Source: Macrophomina tecta (lineage: Eukaryota > Ascomycota > Dothideomycetes > Botryosphaeriales > Botryosphaeriaceae). From it: a stretch of DNA of 64,000 bases. A model generated the notes under the pieces. It searched no databases. It was not told where the DNA came from and was given only the letters and a program-made list of their open reading frames with translations. Location of the stretch: NCBI GenBank assembly GCA_024180945.1, contig JAKSGN010000041.1, positions 3,348,001 through 3,412,000 of the forward strand, given 5' to 3'. Every line of letters begins with the position of its first letter. The stretch's first letter is position 1. This document shows positions 1 through 10,226 of the stretch, one piece after another. Position numbers and translations under genes: made by a program.

Positions 1-1376
1 GTATAGACCTCGATCGTCCTCCTGATTTGCTCCTGCGATAGGGATTCCCTAAGGTGGTGGATGAGATCCGCAAGCATGCTGTATGCCAGCGGCCTCATCG
101 TCTCATACACAGTAAGGCCGTCTCCTATCAACGTCCGCTCGTCCAAGAGCTCATCTATCTTCTTTAGGAAGATCTTCCGGAAGTTAAAGTTGATGATGTG
201 ACGGATTGCAACCAGAAGCTCCTTCCTCGCCCCGGACTTTTCCCTTGGACAATCCTGTAATAGGCGAACGACGATATCCGGTAATGTGGGCAGGAAATCT
301 GTAAGTTGTTGTGCGTAGACCCTGAGTAAGTAGGCCAGAAAGCTCATGGTCTTGACCTGAGCGGTGATGAACTCTCCAAACGCGGCGCGGTTCTTGATTT
401 CCTTGCTCACACCCGTAAATATATCCCCTCTCGCCTTCGCTTCCGCATGTGCCTTTTCTTGTGGACCGGCCTGCAGCAATAGTACGTTCTTGATCAGCGG
501 GACGAACCGCTTCACATTCTTGTGGACGCAATTCCGGTAAGCCTGGAATAGCGATACAACAATGATCGGGCATTCCGCCAAAACCTTGAATGACTGCATA
601 CCCTTTAGCAGGTGCCTCGTCTGCTGTTGTTCCCCTCCCAAATCCGTAGCAGTGGAAGATCCTCCAGAACCAGGCGATCCGGGCCGCGGCGACTGTGAAT
701 ACTGGGAATTCCTGGGTGTGGACGGAATGTCTTGTGACGGGCCTCCAGAAGGATTCTCGAACGTTTCCTTGACGGCGGCGTCCATATTCTCGAACATCTC
801 GGCGATGAGGTCCAAGAAAGGCTGTACCCTATCTGCCAGAGCCTTGGTCTGATGCCTCTCAAAATCCATTATCGTCTTCATGCACAGCGCAGCATTGTCC
901 TCGTTCTCAATCTTCGCAAGTACCATGAGCCGGTCGACTATTTGTGGGGCATACGGTTCTAGCGCTTCGGTCGGGCTCATCGGTAACCTGTGTAATATTT
1001 CTAATATGCAGTTGCGTAGGCGCTGGCGGCTTGATTTAGCAAACGCTCTGCCCAGTCTCTCGCAATTGGACGAAGCTCACCTGTTCTGGCGACGTGCTCA
1101 CGAAGACGGGTGCGCCTTCTAGCAACTTGAGGAAGACCGGGATGAACTTCTCCAGGAAGACGCCGTATGTCGAGCCGGAACAATAGAGCTCGATGCTGTC
1201 CCGGATCTCCGTCGCGACGCCGGTCTTGATCTTGAGATCTGTAAATTGAAAGCGCATTAGCACCAGGATCGTTCTTCTGGGCCTTCATCTCAAGACAAAG
1301 TGGAGATCGGGCTTGCCATACCTGAGGCCGGGTCGGCCAGCTTATTCAGATAGACCTCCATGTTCCTGTCGGCCAT
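1..1376 (-). CDS. tra1: TRA1, N-terminal part (SAGA/NuA4 PIKK-like scaffold), runs off the window
   Basis: Nuclear scaffold shared by the SAGA and NuA4 histone acetyltransferase complexes; it binds transcription activators and is an inactive relative of PI3K-like kinases. Exons read on the minus strand as 1376..1322, 1238..1081 and 1022..1 (open at the window edge), about 411 residues of a protein that is usually near 3,800. Introns of 83 and 58 nt have GT..AG ends. The N-terminus reads [18 protein letters not shown], followed by stretches typical of Tra1/TRRAP HEAT repeats such as [18 protein letters not shown] and [21 protein letters not shown] low-complexity Ser/Pro/Gly insert follows about residue 165. 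The start is the first ATG of the frame and gives the family's usual beginning. The neighbour SYG1 lies upstream on the same strand with a 749-bp gap. Confidence 0.95.
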
Positions 1377-2125
1377 GGTGGCAGCTTGACAGCGTGTCAG
1401 CCGCCCGGTCGCGTCGCGGGAATGCTCCTCCTTGGTTCGCTGACGATTTTGGGCGCGCAGTGACCCAGATTGTGCGTTATGCCCTTTGGTTGTGACTCCG
1501 CATGGGTAGTGATGGAGGATCGGCGCGGACGAGTAGGCTGCGCAAGGCGTGGAGCTGCAGGGCGAGCAAGAATTAGGCTGAGGTTTGTCGCGCTTAGAAA
1601 GTTTGGTATTGTGGTGATTATGGTCGCCACAAGCGATAAGCGAAGGGATGCGGCGAAAGGAAGGAACGCGGGGAGGCGGCGAGGGCGCGCGGCGGGGGAG
1701 GTGGGCGTGGTGGTGACAGAGCTGCGGACGTGAAGACGAGCACCGCGAACTTCACGGCCGGGGCGCGCGAGGATGCAACTACGATGATCTTTGCCGTTTT
1801 AGGAAGCCCTGGAGCTTATCCGCTTTAAGCATTGGTAATAGATTCGCTACTCTGCCACCCAACCCCGGTGTTGCACCTTTCAAAGAACGGGAACCGTCTT
1901 GTCTTATGTACTGTGAATACTATCTACCTCCTGAAAGAAAGGGAGAGCCGCTAGTTGAGTGTTGACCTCATCCCCGCTCAGGAACCGCCGAATAACCATG
2001 GTCCTGGCGTGGAACCTCGACCCACACTCCCCATGCGACTGGGCAGCCAAACTCCTCAACAGCGCATTTGTAATCCCAGAAATGAAAGAATTCATGGGTA
2101 TACTAAAGATCTACGCTGGGACTAC
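1377..2125. other. Intergenic: TRA1 promoter side and SYG1 3' end
   Basis: This 749-bp gap sits between the TRA1 start codon and the SYG1 stop, both genes being on the minus strand. The reading frames seen in it are short, GC-biased and without recognisable similarity. I see no RNA gene or repeat. It should hold the TRA1 promoter and leader and the SYG1 terminator. Confidence 0.6.
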
Positions 2126-5100
2126 TCACAGCCTTCTGCCCCTCTCCCTAGGACTTTCCACACTCGCTCTAGAAATTAGACCTTCGGCTCTTGCCATGTC
2201 TTCCATGTCCTCCTCATTGAATTCGTCACGTCTCTTCTGCTCATCATCGCTAGCACTGCCGTCATCATCGTCTTCATCCTCATCATCCTCATCCCTGCCG
2301 CCGCCAGGGCCCGTTTCCGGCTTCTTTCTCCGCTCAAAATCCTGAGCGTGCGCCGTGTGGAGCATAGTACCAACACGCGTAAGCGCGCGAGTAGCTGGTG
2401 TCATGGGTGGACCAGACGCTCGTCGACGCAACGATTCGCGAGTCCGCTGGCTTTCCAGGTCCAAGCCAGAAGTTTGGCCAGGAGGTCCAGCGGTGTGTGC
2501 GGCGGGGCTACTAAGCCGTTGCTCAGCTGATGTATCGCTCTGGCTCAGGCTCTCGGTCGATGTGCTAGTGATGCTGTACGGCAAGGGAACATCGCGAGAA
2601 GCCCTATAGTTGCCAACGTTCGTACAATGCTCGTTCTCCACGCGAAAAAGCGTCCAAATGCCTCGGCGGAAAATCTCTGAAAGAGCTACCACGAAGGAAA
2701 GGATTGCAGAATGTTGAACGTCATCCGCGTAGATGGCGTAGAATATCCAGTTGAATCGAAGAATGGGGTCCAGGACAATGGCAGTGTAGTACCAGTATAC
2801 GTTCTTGTATCCAAGGTGATCACGTAAGAACGGTCGCTTTGCGTATGGATTCATCAGACTCCAATCCATAACGAGATCCCAGACACTGCAATAGATTGCA
2901 TTAATCGTTGCGCAGAAGATGAAGAATGACCGCAGACTCCAATTCTTGTCTAGCCGGTAAAGGCTAAGGCTCATGTAGTAGAGGATCGTCCACATATATT
3001 TGCCGCAGTTGACCAGATGTGGGAACACATTCCGGGTGTCGTAGTAACGTCGTATACACTGGAGCGCACGCCAAATGCCTGGGAGAGTCGTGAAGAACCC
3101 AAGCAGCCTGGAGTGCGAGGAGTTGCACGATGTAGGGTAACCCCATCCATTCGCGTAGAGACAAAAGAAGAGCTCGATATTCTGTAAATAGCGTAAGTAT
3201 TCAAATGAATATGTCCGTTGGGGCGGTGCACATACACCCATAGCGTATGTCTGTGAGCAGAACATATCGCCGAGGAAGAAATCCCGAAATTCTACTGGAT
3301 ATAAACCAGCAAAGAAAAGTCGCCACTATTTCTGTCAGAACATCTGATATGGACCGCGGTTATTGACTTACATTCGAATAAGCGAACCATCGTCTGCTGC
3401 GGTGATAGAGGATCGGTGCAGGTAAGAAGAGCACAATTAGAGTCAGTCCGACTAAGACCACAGGCCAGTAGATGTACATTGAGTCGCCACCATAACGACT
3501 GAAATTAAGCCACATGATTAATCCTTCAAGAAGGACGCATAGACTTGGGATCTGTAATGGGAAAGCGTCAACGCACGCTCAGAACACTCATGGGTGGCTC
3601 GAGAAGGACACTTACCTCGCACAACTGGCGCCAATCAAGTTGTGTCCGGGTATCAAACTCAAAAACGAAACAGTAGTTGATCTTCTGATCTGACCAGACT
3701 TTGCAAGCCAGGCAGAAGAACAGAACTAGAAGTAACATGAGAAAATAGCCTGCGTATATCTGCAACAAAAAGCTTGTTGTAGTGTGCAAAGGAGAATCGT
3801 CATCGAATATAAACCTGGAAGCGTAAGAAAGAGCTTCGCAACCAAAAACGGTTCCAGTGGCCAGCATGAGGCCGTTCCTGAACGTAGAGCCGTTAAAGTC
3901 ACCAGCTTTTGCGGACTTCACACGCAACTTGCCAACCGCAACCTTGTGGTTACCGCGGTAAAAGTATCTCGCATAGAGGTCCTCGACTGCGTGAATATGG
4001 CCATCAACAACGTCACTCTTGACAAACCATGCATTATTGACCTTCTCGTTCATGTACCGCATATTTGGTCGAGCCGTGACAGTCTTGTCGTATTTCTTAT
4101 TGATTTTGCGGAACGCTGTCCGGTTGAGAAGGGCGTAGGATTTGAGAAGCTCCAAGCCTCGGTAATACTCCTGCAGCGCCGCTTTGAGCTTGCGCTTAGC
4201 CGTCCGATATGGCACACCAGCTGGTTCCGGTCGCCGAACGTAGTCACGGTTGTCCTGAGCGACAGGGCCGCTTGGTGTACCAAGATCGCGCATGGCTTTC
4301 GCGTTTTTACTCATAGGTTTGGGCTTGCCCTTAACCACCTCCGGGAGCTTCTTAGCAACCTCGAAGGACTTCAACCACGTCTGGGAAAGGCGGTGGCCAT
4401 TTGCAGCCTTGTCATCAAGTCCTTCGGAATCGAATAGTCCGCTGGAAGACGTTCGCCGGGCTGTCTTTGACTTTTGGAGTTTCGAGATGATCTCATCCAA
4501 GCGACGGTCTCTCATGATGTGGAGCTGCTCTCGCAGAACTTCCAGCCTTTTGGTGGCCTCATCTTCCTTCTCTTTGTAGAAAGTCTCAATCTTGTCTAGC
4601 TCTTGATCCAGAAAGTCGAAGAACTCCGCTTGTCGAACATCAAGCTCGCGGTAAGCTTCCAGAGGCACATCCGAGTCTCTCTTCGCTGCAGAGGGCCCTG
4701 TTCCGTCCGGGCCCAACGATAGCATTTTCCTCAGACTTGGCCGCGCACCGTTCACACTCGAACCACCAGTACCAGCAGTCGCGGGTGGCATGGAATGCAC
4801 CCGCTTGGGCGAGAAATAACTCGCGTATGTGGATGGCAAGGCGGGCTTTCCTGCGGGCAAACGCGTCTTCCCAATTTCGAAAGCGTTGTGGTGTGCATTC
4901 CGATCATGCTTCGGTGGCGATGGCGAGGCAGACGGCTCTCTTTCACCCCTCCGCGACGCGATCGTGGCATGGTCCGGATCAACGGCAGGGTCTGGTAGTT
5001 CCAGCGTCGGCAGGTGGCCACCGCTTGATCGGCTCGGTGGCGAGCCCAGTATGCTCCCGTATCTGGTCAGACCTGGCGCGTCCTCACCATCTGGAGTCTT

Positions 5101-5583
5101 CTTGATCAAGGTTTCCTGAGGAGTTCCTCGAGTGCGAATGGCTTGCGGAGAAGAGCGCTGAATACCATCTTGGACCCCCTCTCTTCCCAGATCAACATTG
5201 CGCATAGCATTCTGTGGTACTTGCAAGGTTGCGGCCGAAGACTCGGTGCGCCTGGCGTCCAGACGGTTGAGGAAAGAGTATGAAGGTACAGAGGCGTGGG
5301 GCGAAGGCGTGAATGCGGGCAGTCGGCGGCGACTGGGCGCCCGGGGGCTCTGTTGGACGTTGCGGAGGGCGCGAGCGATGGCCTTGAGCTTCTTCTTCCC
5401 GAGCTGCAGAACGCATGAAGATCAGCCCGGATCGCGAATGGAGCGCAATGACGAGAGCATACCTTGTAGTTCAAATACTTGGCCCTCCACTCGGGAACGA
5501 GCTCTTGCTCGATCTCCCTGTAACGACGTCAGCGATGCGTCGCAGCCCTACGCGCCGCCAAAAACCTACTTGGCGAATTTCAT
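2126..5583 (-). CDS. syg1: SPX-EXS phosphate exporter, SYG1/XPR1 family
   Basis: Membrane protein of the SYG1/XPR1 family, which exports inorganic phosphate; the cytosolic SPX domain senses inositol pyrophosphates. Six exons on the minus strand: 5583..5570, 5517..5463, 5403..3616, 3551..3372, 3325..3236 and 3181..2126, giving 1,060 residues. The SPX domain begins at residue 1 (MKFAKEIEQELVPEWRAKY) and is split by a long low-complexity, Ser/Pro-rich insert. Its second half (YRTAKRKLKAALQEYYRGLE) lies near residue 428. Several membrane helices follow from about residue 535. The EXS core spans roughly residues 680-880 (LYPVEFRDFFLGD; NSSHSRLLGFFTTLPGIWRA). The tail is very acidic (DEDDEDEDDDDG) and probably cytosolic. 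Introns are 46-64 nt. The 54-nt intron at 3182..3235 is a multiple of three and contains no stop, so an ORF finder reads through it. The tiny 14-nt first exon is supported by the conserved MKFAK start. Confidence 0.93.
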
Positions 5584-6663
5584 GGCCGGCGGAGGTGACA
5601 ACCGAACGAATGCGCGAGTGAGACGGCGGAGAGCGCGCAGCGAGACATGAAGGAGGCACGTTCGAGGGATTGGGGAGCGTGTAGGCAAGCCTGTGGAGTT
5701 TGCACTGGTGTGCTCGGCGACTGTGGACGCCCCCTGCGCGCCTACTTGATTTTACAAGGATCTTTTCGTTATCGCACTATCGCGTTAGCCTTGCCTGCCC
5801 TCCGCCGCCCGGCTGCCCCTCCTTTCCTCTCACCGGCAGTCTCCTGGCCGTGGATACACCGGAGCTGTTTATTCACTCACATTGCACAAGACGATTGACA
5901 GGTACTGCCAATCCATGTGATGCTCGCTATTTCCAGACTGCGCAGCCCACGGTGGTATTCCGCCATCAACACCCACATTCCAGACGCGCCCCGGCTCCAT
6001 TTTCGGACGATCCTCCGCCCCCATGTCACGCAGCTCCCAGCACTCCGCGCCGCGTCTTGGCTGTAACGTCATTTTTATACATCGATGTTTCTGTTTTCCT
6101 TCGAGAGCATAGACTATCAGCAATGGCTACTGCGGTGGCTTGTCTCGCGACAACGGGGGTGCACGTCGGTCACGGCGCACCCTCTTGGCCATCAAGTGAA
6201 CTATCCGTCGCCATCCGAGATGCGGGCTTCTGATTGGGCCATGCAGTCATCTTTGCAGACAAGGACCCCGGAAAGCCCTGCACCCATGAAGACCCCGCGA
6301 CAACAAAGTGCGCAGGCTTCATATCGGCCACGTAGGTGCGAGCGCCGTTGCCAACGATTCGCGCAATTCTCCCCCGCCCTCACATGCGACCACAGAGTGT
6401 CATAATCAATAAGCATCGTAGTAGGCGTAGCGTCTTCCTGGCGTTTGTCGAGGGCATTTAACGGAAGGGATTGGCGAATGACAACCGCCGCATGCGGGGT
6501 AAGAACGCAACCGGGCATGATCTCGACGGGCTAATTACGGTAGATAAAAACCATGGTACTTGACTTGTTTGACTTTTTGTTCATTCATTACTATCCCAGC
6601 TGGAAGCTGGTAGCCATCTAGGTACATTTATAGGCACCCATCATTTTGTTCCGCTTGTGGCAT
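5584..6663. other. Intergenic: SYG1 promoter side and cipC 3' region
   Basis: About 1.1 kb between the SYG1 start (minus strand) and the cipC stop (minus strand). Reading frames are present on both strands, but none has a convincing start, splice structure or known motif. It should contain the SYG1 promoter and the cipC 3' UTR. No repeat or RNA gene was recognised. Confidence 0.55.
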
Positions 6664-7214
6664 TTACCAGCCGCCGAATTGGCGGTTGAGCCTGTCGGGC
6701 GCGTCGTAGCTGGGGTCGTACTGGTCCTTGTCACCGTAATGCTCCTCGTACATCCTCTCAGCGTTCTTCTTCGCATCGTGCTTGGCACGCTCGCGGTCGA
6801 TGAAGTCCTCGCCCTTGGTCTCGGCGAGCTTGTCGACTTCGGCGGCGGCGAAACCAGCGAGGAGCTCCTTGGCGAAGGCGTGCTCGACGGGCTTGCCTGT
6901 AGCATATTATGAGATGGATGATCGAAGTCGGAAAGCAGTAGTAACTTACCCTGCTTGCGTTGGTGGTCCTCGAAGGCCTTGAAGCCGGCGAAGGCAGCGC
7001 CGCCGGCAATGAGCTCGTGGCTGAAGCTGGACTCGTGCTTCTTCTCACCCTCGTACACCTGCTGGTAGGCGTCGTGAGACTCACCTGCAGGTTGTTAACA
7101 TGATTACTGAGCGATAGGGCTACCCTTAAGCTGGTGGAAGAGCTCGGCAGCTGGGTGAGAGGCAAGCAGCTGAGGCTAGAAGGAGGATAATGACGTACCC
7201 CAACCGAAAGGCAT
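6664..7214 (-). CDS. cipC: CipC-like stress protein (DUF3759 family)
   Basis: Small soluble fungal protein of the concanamycin-induced protein C family. Its molecular role is unknown; family members are strongly expressed and respond to stress. Exons on the minus strand are 7214..7199, 7084..6950 and 6896..6664, giving 127 residues. The protein starts MPFGWGESHDAYQQVYEG and carries the family core KKHESSFSHELIAGGAAFAG at about residues 20-39. It ends LNRQFGGW. The introns (114 and 53 nt) both interrupt after the first base of a glycine codon. The first exon is only 16 nt; it is fixed by a single ATG and the donor GTACGT, which restores the conserved WGES junction. A TATATAA box with an adjoining AGGGG lies 131 bp upstream. 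The gene diverges from the hydrolase-like gene at 8108. Confidence 0.93.
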
Positions 7215-7344
7215 TGTGATTGGTGGGTAGGTGTGGTTTGGAAGATGGAATAAAAGAATTGAGCGTTTGATTGAGCGGAGTATTGGCGAGATTGTTGAAG
7301 TGCTGGATGGTAAGGAAGCAAGTGAGACGTGAAGAAGGACAGGA

Positions 7345-7356
7345 TTATATACCCCT
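7345..7356 (-). promoter_or_regulatory. cipC core promoter: stress-element-like AGGGG next to TATATAA
   Basis: Read on the minus strand the site is AGGGGTATATAA. The TATA box occupies 7351..7345, 131 bp before the cipC ATG. The AGGGG pentamer, which matches the stress response element bound by Msn2/4-type zinc fingers, touches it at 7356..7352. The sequence match is seen; its use is inferred. Confidence 0.5.
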
Positions 7357-8107
7357 CCTCGGCCTCCCTGAGAGCGTGCTAGTGCTCATAGCTCAAGCTC
7401 GCCAGCAGGCGCAGGAGCTCAGTCATGCGACTTAGCTACACGTAACCTAGCGCGGGCTGCGGACAGCCGGTAACGAATGAGGCAGCGTCGTAGGAGATCC
7501 ACTGGCCGGGTGATTGGCGAGTCAGAAGCTTGCATGAGGCGTAATGACCAAGGTGCCTGGAGATCGAATGGGTCGTTGGCGGGGCGTCGCCGCACCAGCA
7601 GGCGTTAGAGCAGTCGCCTCCGCCAGCAGTCCCAGGGTCTCGATTCAGCTGGAGGGCAGATCTGGACCCTCTGCGGGCATCCTTGCCCGCTCTCCTGCAA
7701 TAGCTTGGAGCCACGCGGTCTACATGACTTGGCCAGCCGGTTCTTGGAGATGCCTGTTGATGCCTGTGGCATAATCGAGTGGACGCGAGCACAGCGAACT
7801 CATGTGCCGGCGATCCGGCGGGTGAAGCTTCACCGAGCCGGATAAGCACCGTAATCTTCGCCTTGGCGAGGCTTGTCATGCTTGGCCCTACGCGCGCACT
7901 GATTGAAACGGTTGGCGCGGCATCATCACCCACCGCAATTACGCACTCGCCCACCCACGACACGGCCTCCCATCAGGGCTCGTTGGCAGCCGTCCCGGCC
8001 TTCCCGGAAACGTGCCCTTCGGCATCTCCCCTCCACCCCAGCTCAGCTGAACAAACGCCCTGCGCCCGCACTGCCACACAGCCCCGACCGTCCCACGAAC
8101 CGCCGCC
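7357..8107. other. Divergent promoter region between cipC and the hydrolase-like gene
   Basis: The rest of the 893-bp divergent spacer. It is moderately GC-rich, and towards 8000-8107 it becomes a C-rich leader just before the plus-strand start. No further motif or reading frame that I can defend was found. Confidence 0.5.
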
Positions 8108-8995
8108 ATGCCGAAGCGCCAGCCCACGCAGCAGGACTTCCCCTCCGCAGTCACCCTCAGCATCATCAGCCCTCGTAAGCCCCCACCCCCCGGCCCTCAC
8201 GCACACCGCCACACACCCGAACGCCGTTCCCCGCCCGCCGCACCCAGCAGTAGCAGTAGCAGCAGCTAACACGCACCGCCCGCGTCCGCGCCCGCCCCTC
8301 CAACAGCTCCTTCCTCCTCATCCTCCTCCTCGCATCCTCCTCCCAACGTTCTCATCCTCCTCCACGGCCTCGGCGACACACACGCCTCCTTCGCCACCCT
8401 CGGCCGGCAGCTCAACCTGCCCGAAACGCTCTGCCTCGCCGTGCGCGCGCCCGCCCCTCTGCCCTTCGACCTCGGCGGCCACCACTGGGGCGATGACATA
8501 CAGTTCGACCAAGCGACCGGCTCCATGTCCTTTGACACAGGCTTCCGAGCCGCAACGCGGCTGCTACTCGACAACGTGATCCGCATGACCCTGCTCGACG
8601 CGTGCGGCTACACGCCGCGCGAGATCCTGCTCTTCGGCTACGGCCAGGGCGGCATGGCGGCGCTACGGGTCGCGGCCGAGATGGGCGCGGACGAGGAGCT
8701 CGGCGGCGTGGTGAGTATCGGCGGGTGGCTGCCGTCGGATGCGCCGCTGCAGCCCGTCAATCGCAAGTGTCGGACGCCGGTGCTGCTGTGCAAGGCCGCG
8801 CGGCTGTCGAACGTGTCGGATGGCGAGGTGAAGAGGCTGAAGGATAACTTCGACTTTGTCGAGGTTAGGGAGTGGGCGAGAGCGGGCGATGGGATGCCCA
8901 GGAATCGGGAGGAGATGCTGCCGATTATGCAGTTCTTCGCCCGGAGATTGAGGAGCATGAAGGGTGTTCCTGACGGCGCTGTTGAGCTTTCATGA
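8108..8995 (+). CDS. Alpha/beta hydrolase of the phospholipase/carboxylesterase type, nucleophile Ser missing
   Basis: Related to acyl-protein thioesterases and carboxylesterases. Exons 8108..8174 and 8307..8995 give 251 residues. The start reads MPKRQPTQQDFPSAVTLSII; a 132-nt intron with a clear CTAAC branch site precedes the core. Visible motifs are the oxyanion-side NVLILLHGLGDTHASF near residue 35 and GHHWGDDI. The nucleophile elbow reads ILLFGYGQGGMAAL (residues 133-138 G-Y-G-Q-G-G), so the family's GxSxG serine is Gly135. The usual C-terminal catalytic His motif (GH followed by small residues) is not visible either. The protein may therefore be a non-catalytic relative, or use another residue. 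It is presumably cytosolic: no signal peptide is seen. It shares a divergent promoter with cipC. Confidence 0.85.
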
Positions 8996-10226
8996 AGGAA
9001 ATGACCTCGAGCTCTGATAGCATGCGCCCGTGACTGGTAGGATAAATCATCAACGCCTGTTAGCAGTAGCAAGCCGCTTCGCGCGCTTACTGCCGAAGCC
9101 AACAGCAGCTTCCCACTGCAGAGTAATAGGCTTGGTTCAAAATGATTGGGAGTTCAGAGCATCTCCAGTTCTCAGGTACAGCATAGGTGAGCGGCCGGAA
9201 ATCTTGAGTATCAAGTACGGATGGGCAAAAGGGAAGCACTCGTTATCATTATGGTGGAGAGTCTGACGTCTCATTTGATTGACGCTACAACCCCCACAAA
9301 TATCAGACTTGATCGTCTTATATGTTCAATATCCGAATAAAAATCGAAAGCAAAGACAGCGTCCTGAAGAACGGGATGGCGCTGCAGAGCCAGCCTGAGT
9401 ACCGAAGTCTGTGATTGCGCCATCGATGAAGTGCCTCGGAAACTAGCCAAGCTCAGGTTTATCGGAAGGAGAAAAATATCTTCAGATAGTGCACTAAAAA
9501 AGGAGGGGCGCATGATGTCCATCTTCAGAATATATGTTTCCACGGTTCCTCCTGGTGTTCCTTAGTTCAACCTCCTTATCACTCGACGAGCTCTGGGTCA
9601 AACATGTAGTTTCCCTTTGGAGCTTTTGCCGATTTCCAATCTTATTTCTTCCCGCACCTGCATGGAATAAATTCACCTACAATCCCACTTGCTTCCGTAT
9701 CGTTTGGACTTTAACCTTTCGCACTTGCATTGATTTCAGTGTGATTGCATTCAATATTTGCGATTGTCGAATCCAAAGGAAGGCTATTCAGCCGCATGCG
9801 AAAGATAAGACATTATTACCATTACGAAGACTGCGACCACCAATATCTGCTGCCTGACGACAGAGCACGTAGTCCAAGCAATTTCAGGGGTTGTACAAGA
9901 GAGAATGAAGGGAATGAGCTGGACAAGAATGGGTATGATAAGGAATTGAGGAAGAAGTTCCGTGTTATAGCTTTGATGGTATAAGACGAGTGATAAGAGA
10001 GAACTGGAGAAAAACCTTGGCAGTAGAGAAAATTATAATCTCAAATATAATGAAGGAAGAAGATCAGCCGCTGCGTAAACGCATAACGTTCACAAGAAAA
10101 AAGCGAGATTATTAGAAAAGAAAAGGGACAGATGTCAGGGAGTGAACAAAAGTTCCAGAAAAAGAAAGCGATCCAGGAAGTCAAGCAGGAAGATAGAAAC
10201 CAGAGGAATGTTCACATCCAGCAAAC
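8996..10226. other. Convergent intergenic region, AT-rich
   Basis: This 1.2-kb tail-to-tail spacer lies between the hydrolase-like gene and the large membrane-protein gene. It is clearly more AT-rich than the flanking genes. The longest frame (9534..9857, plus) has no recognisable domain or splice support. No RNA gene or transposon remnant was recognised. Confidence 0.55.

Noticed and set aside
2964..3237. Minus-strand frames overlapping the SYG1 EXS exons
   Set aside because: They are shadows of the real EXS frame, which is conserved.
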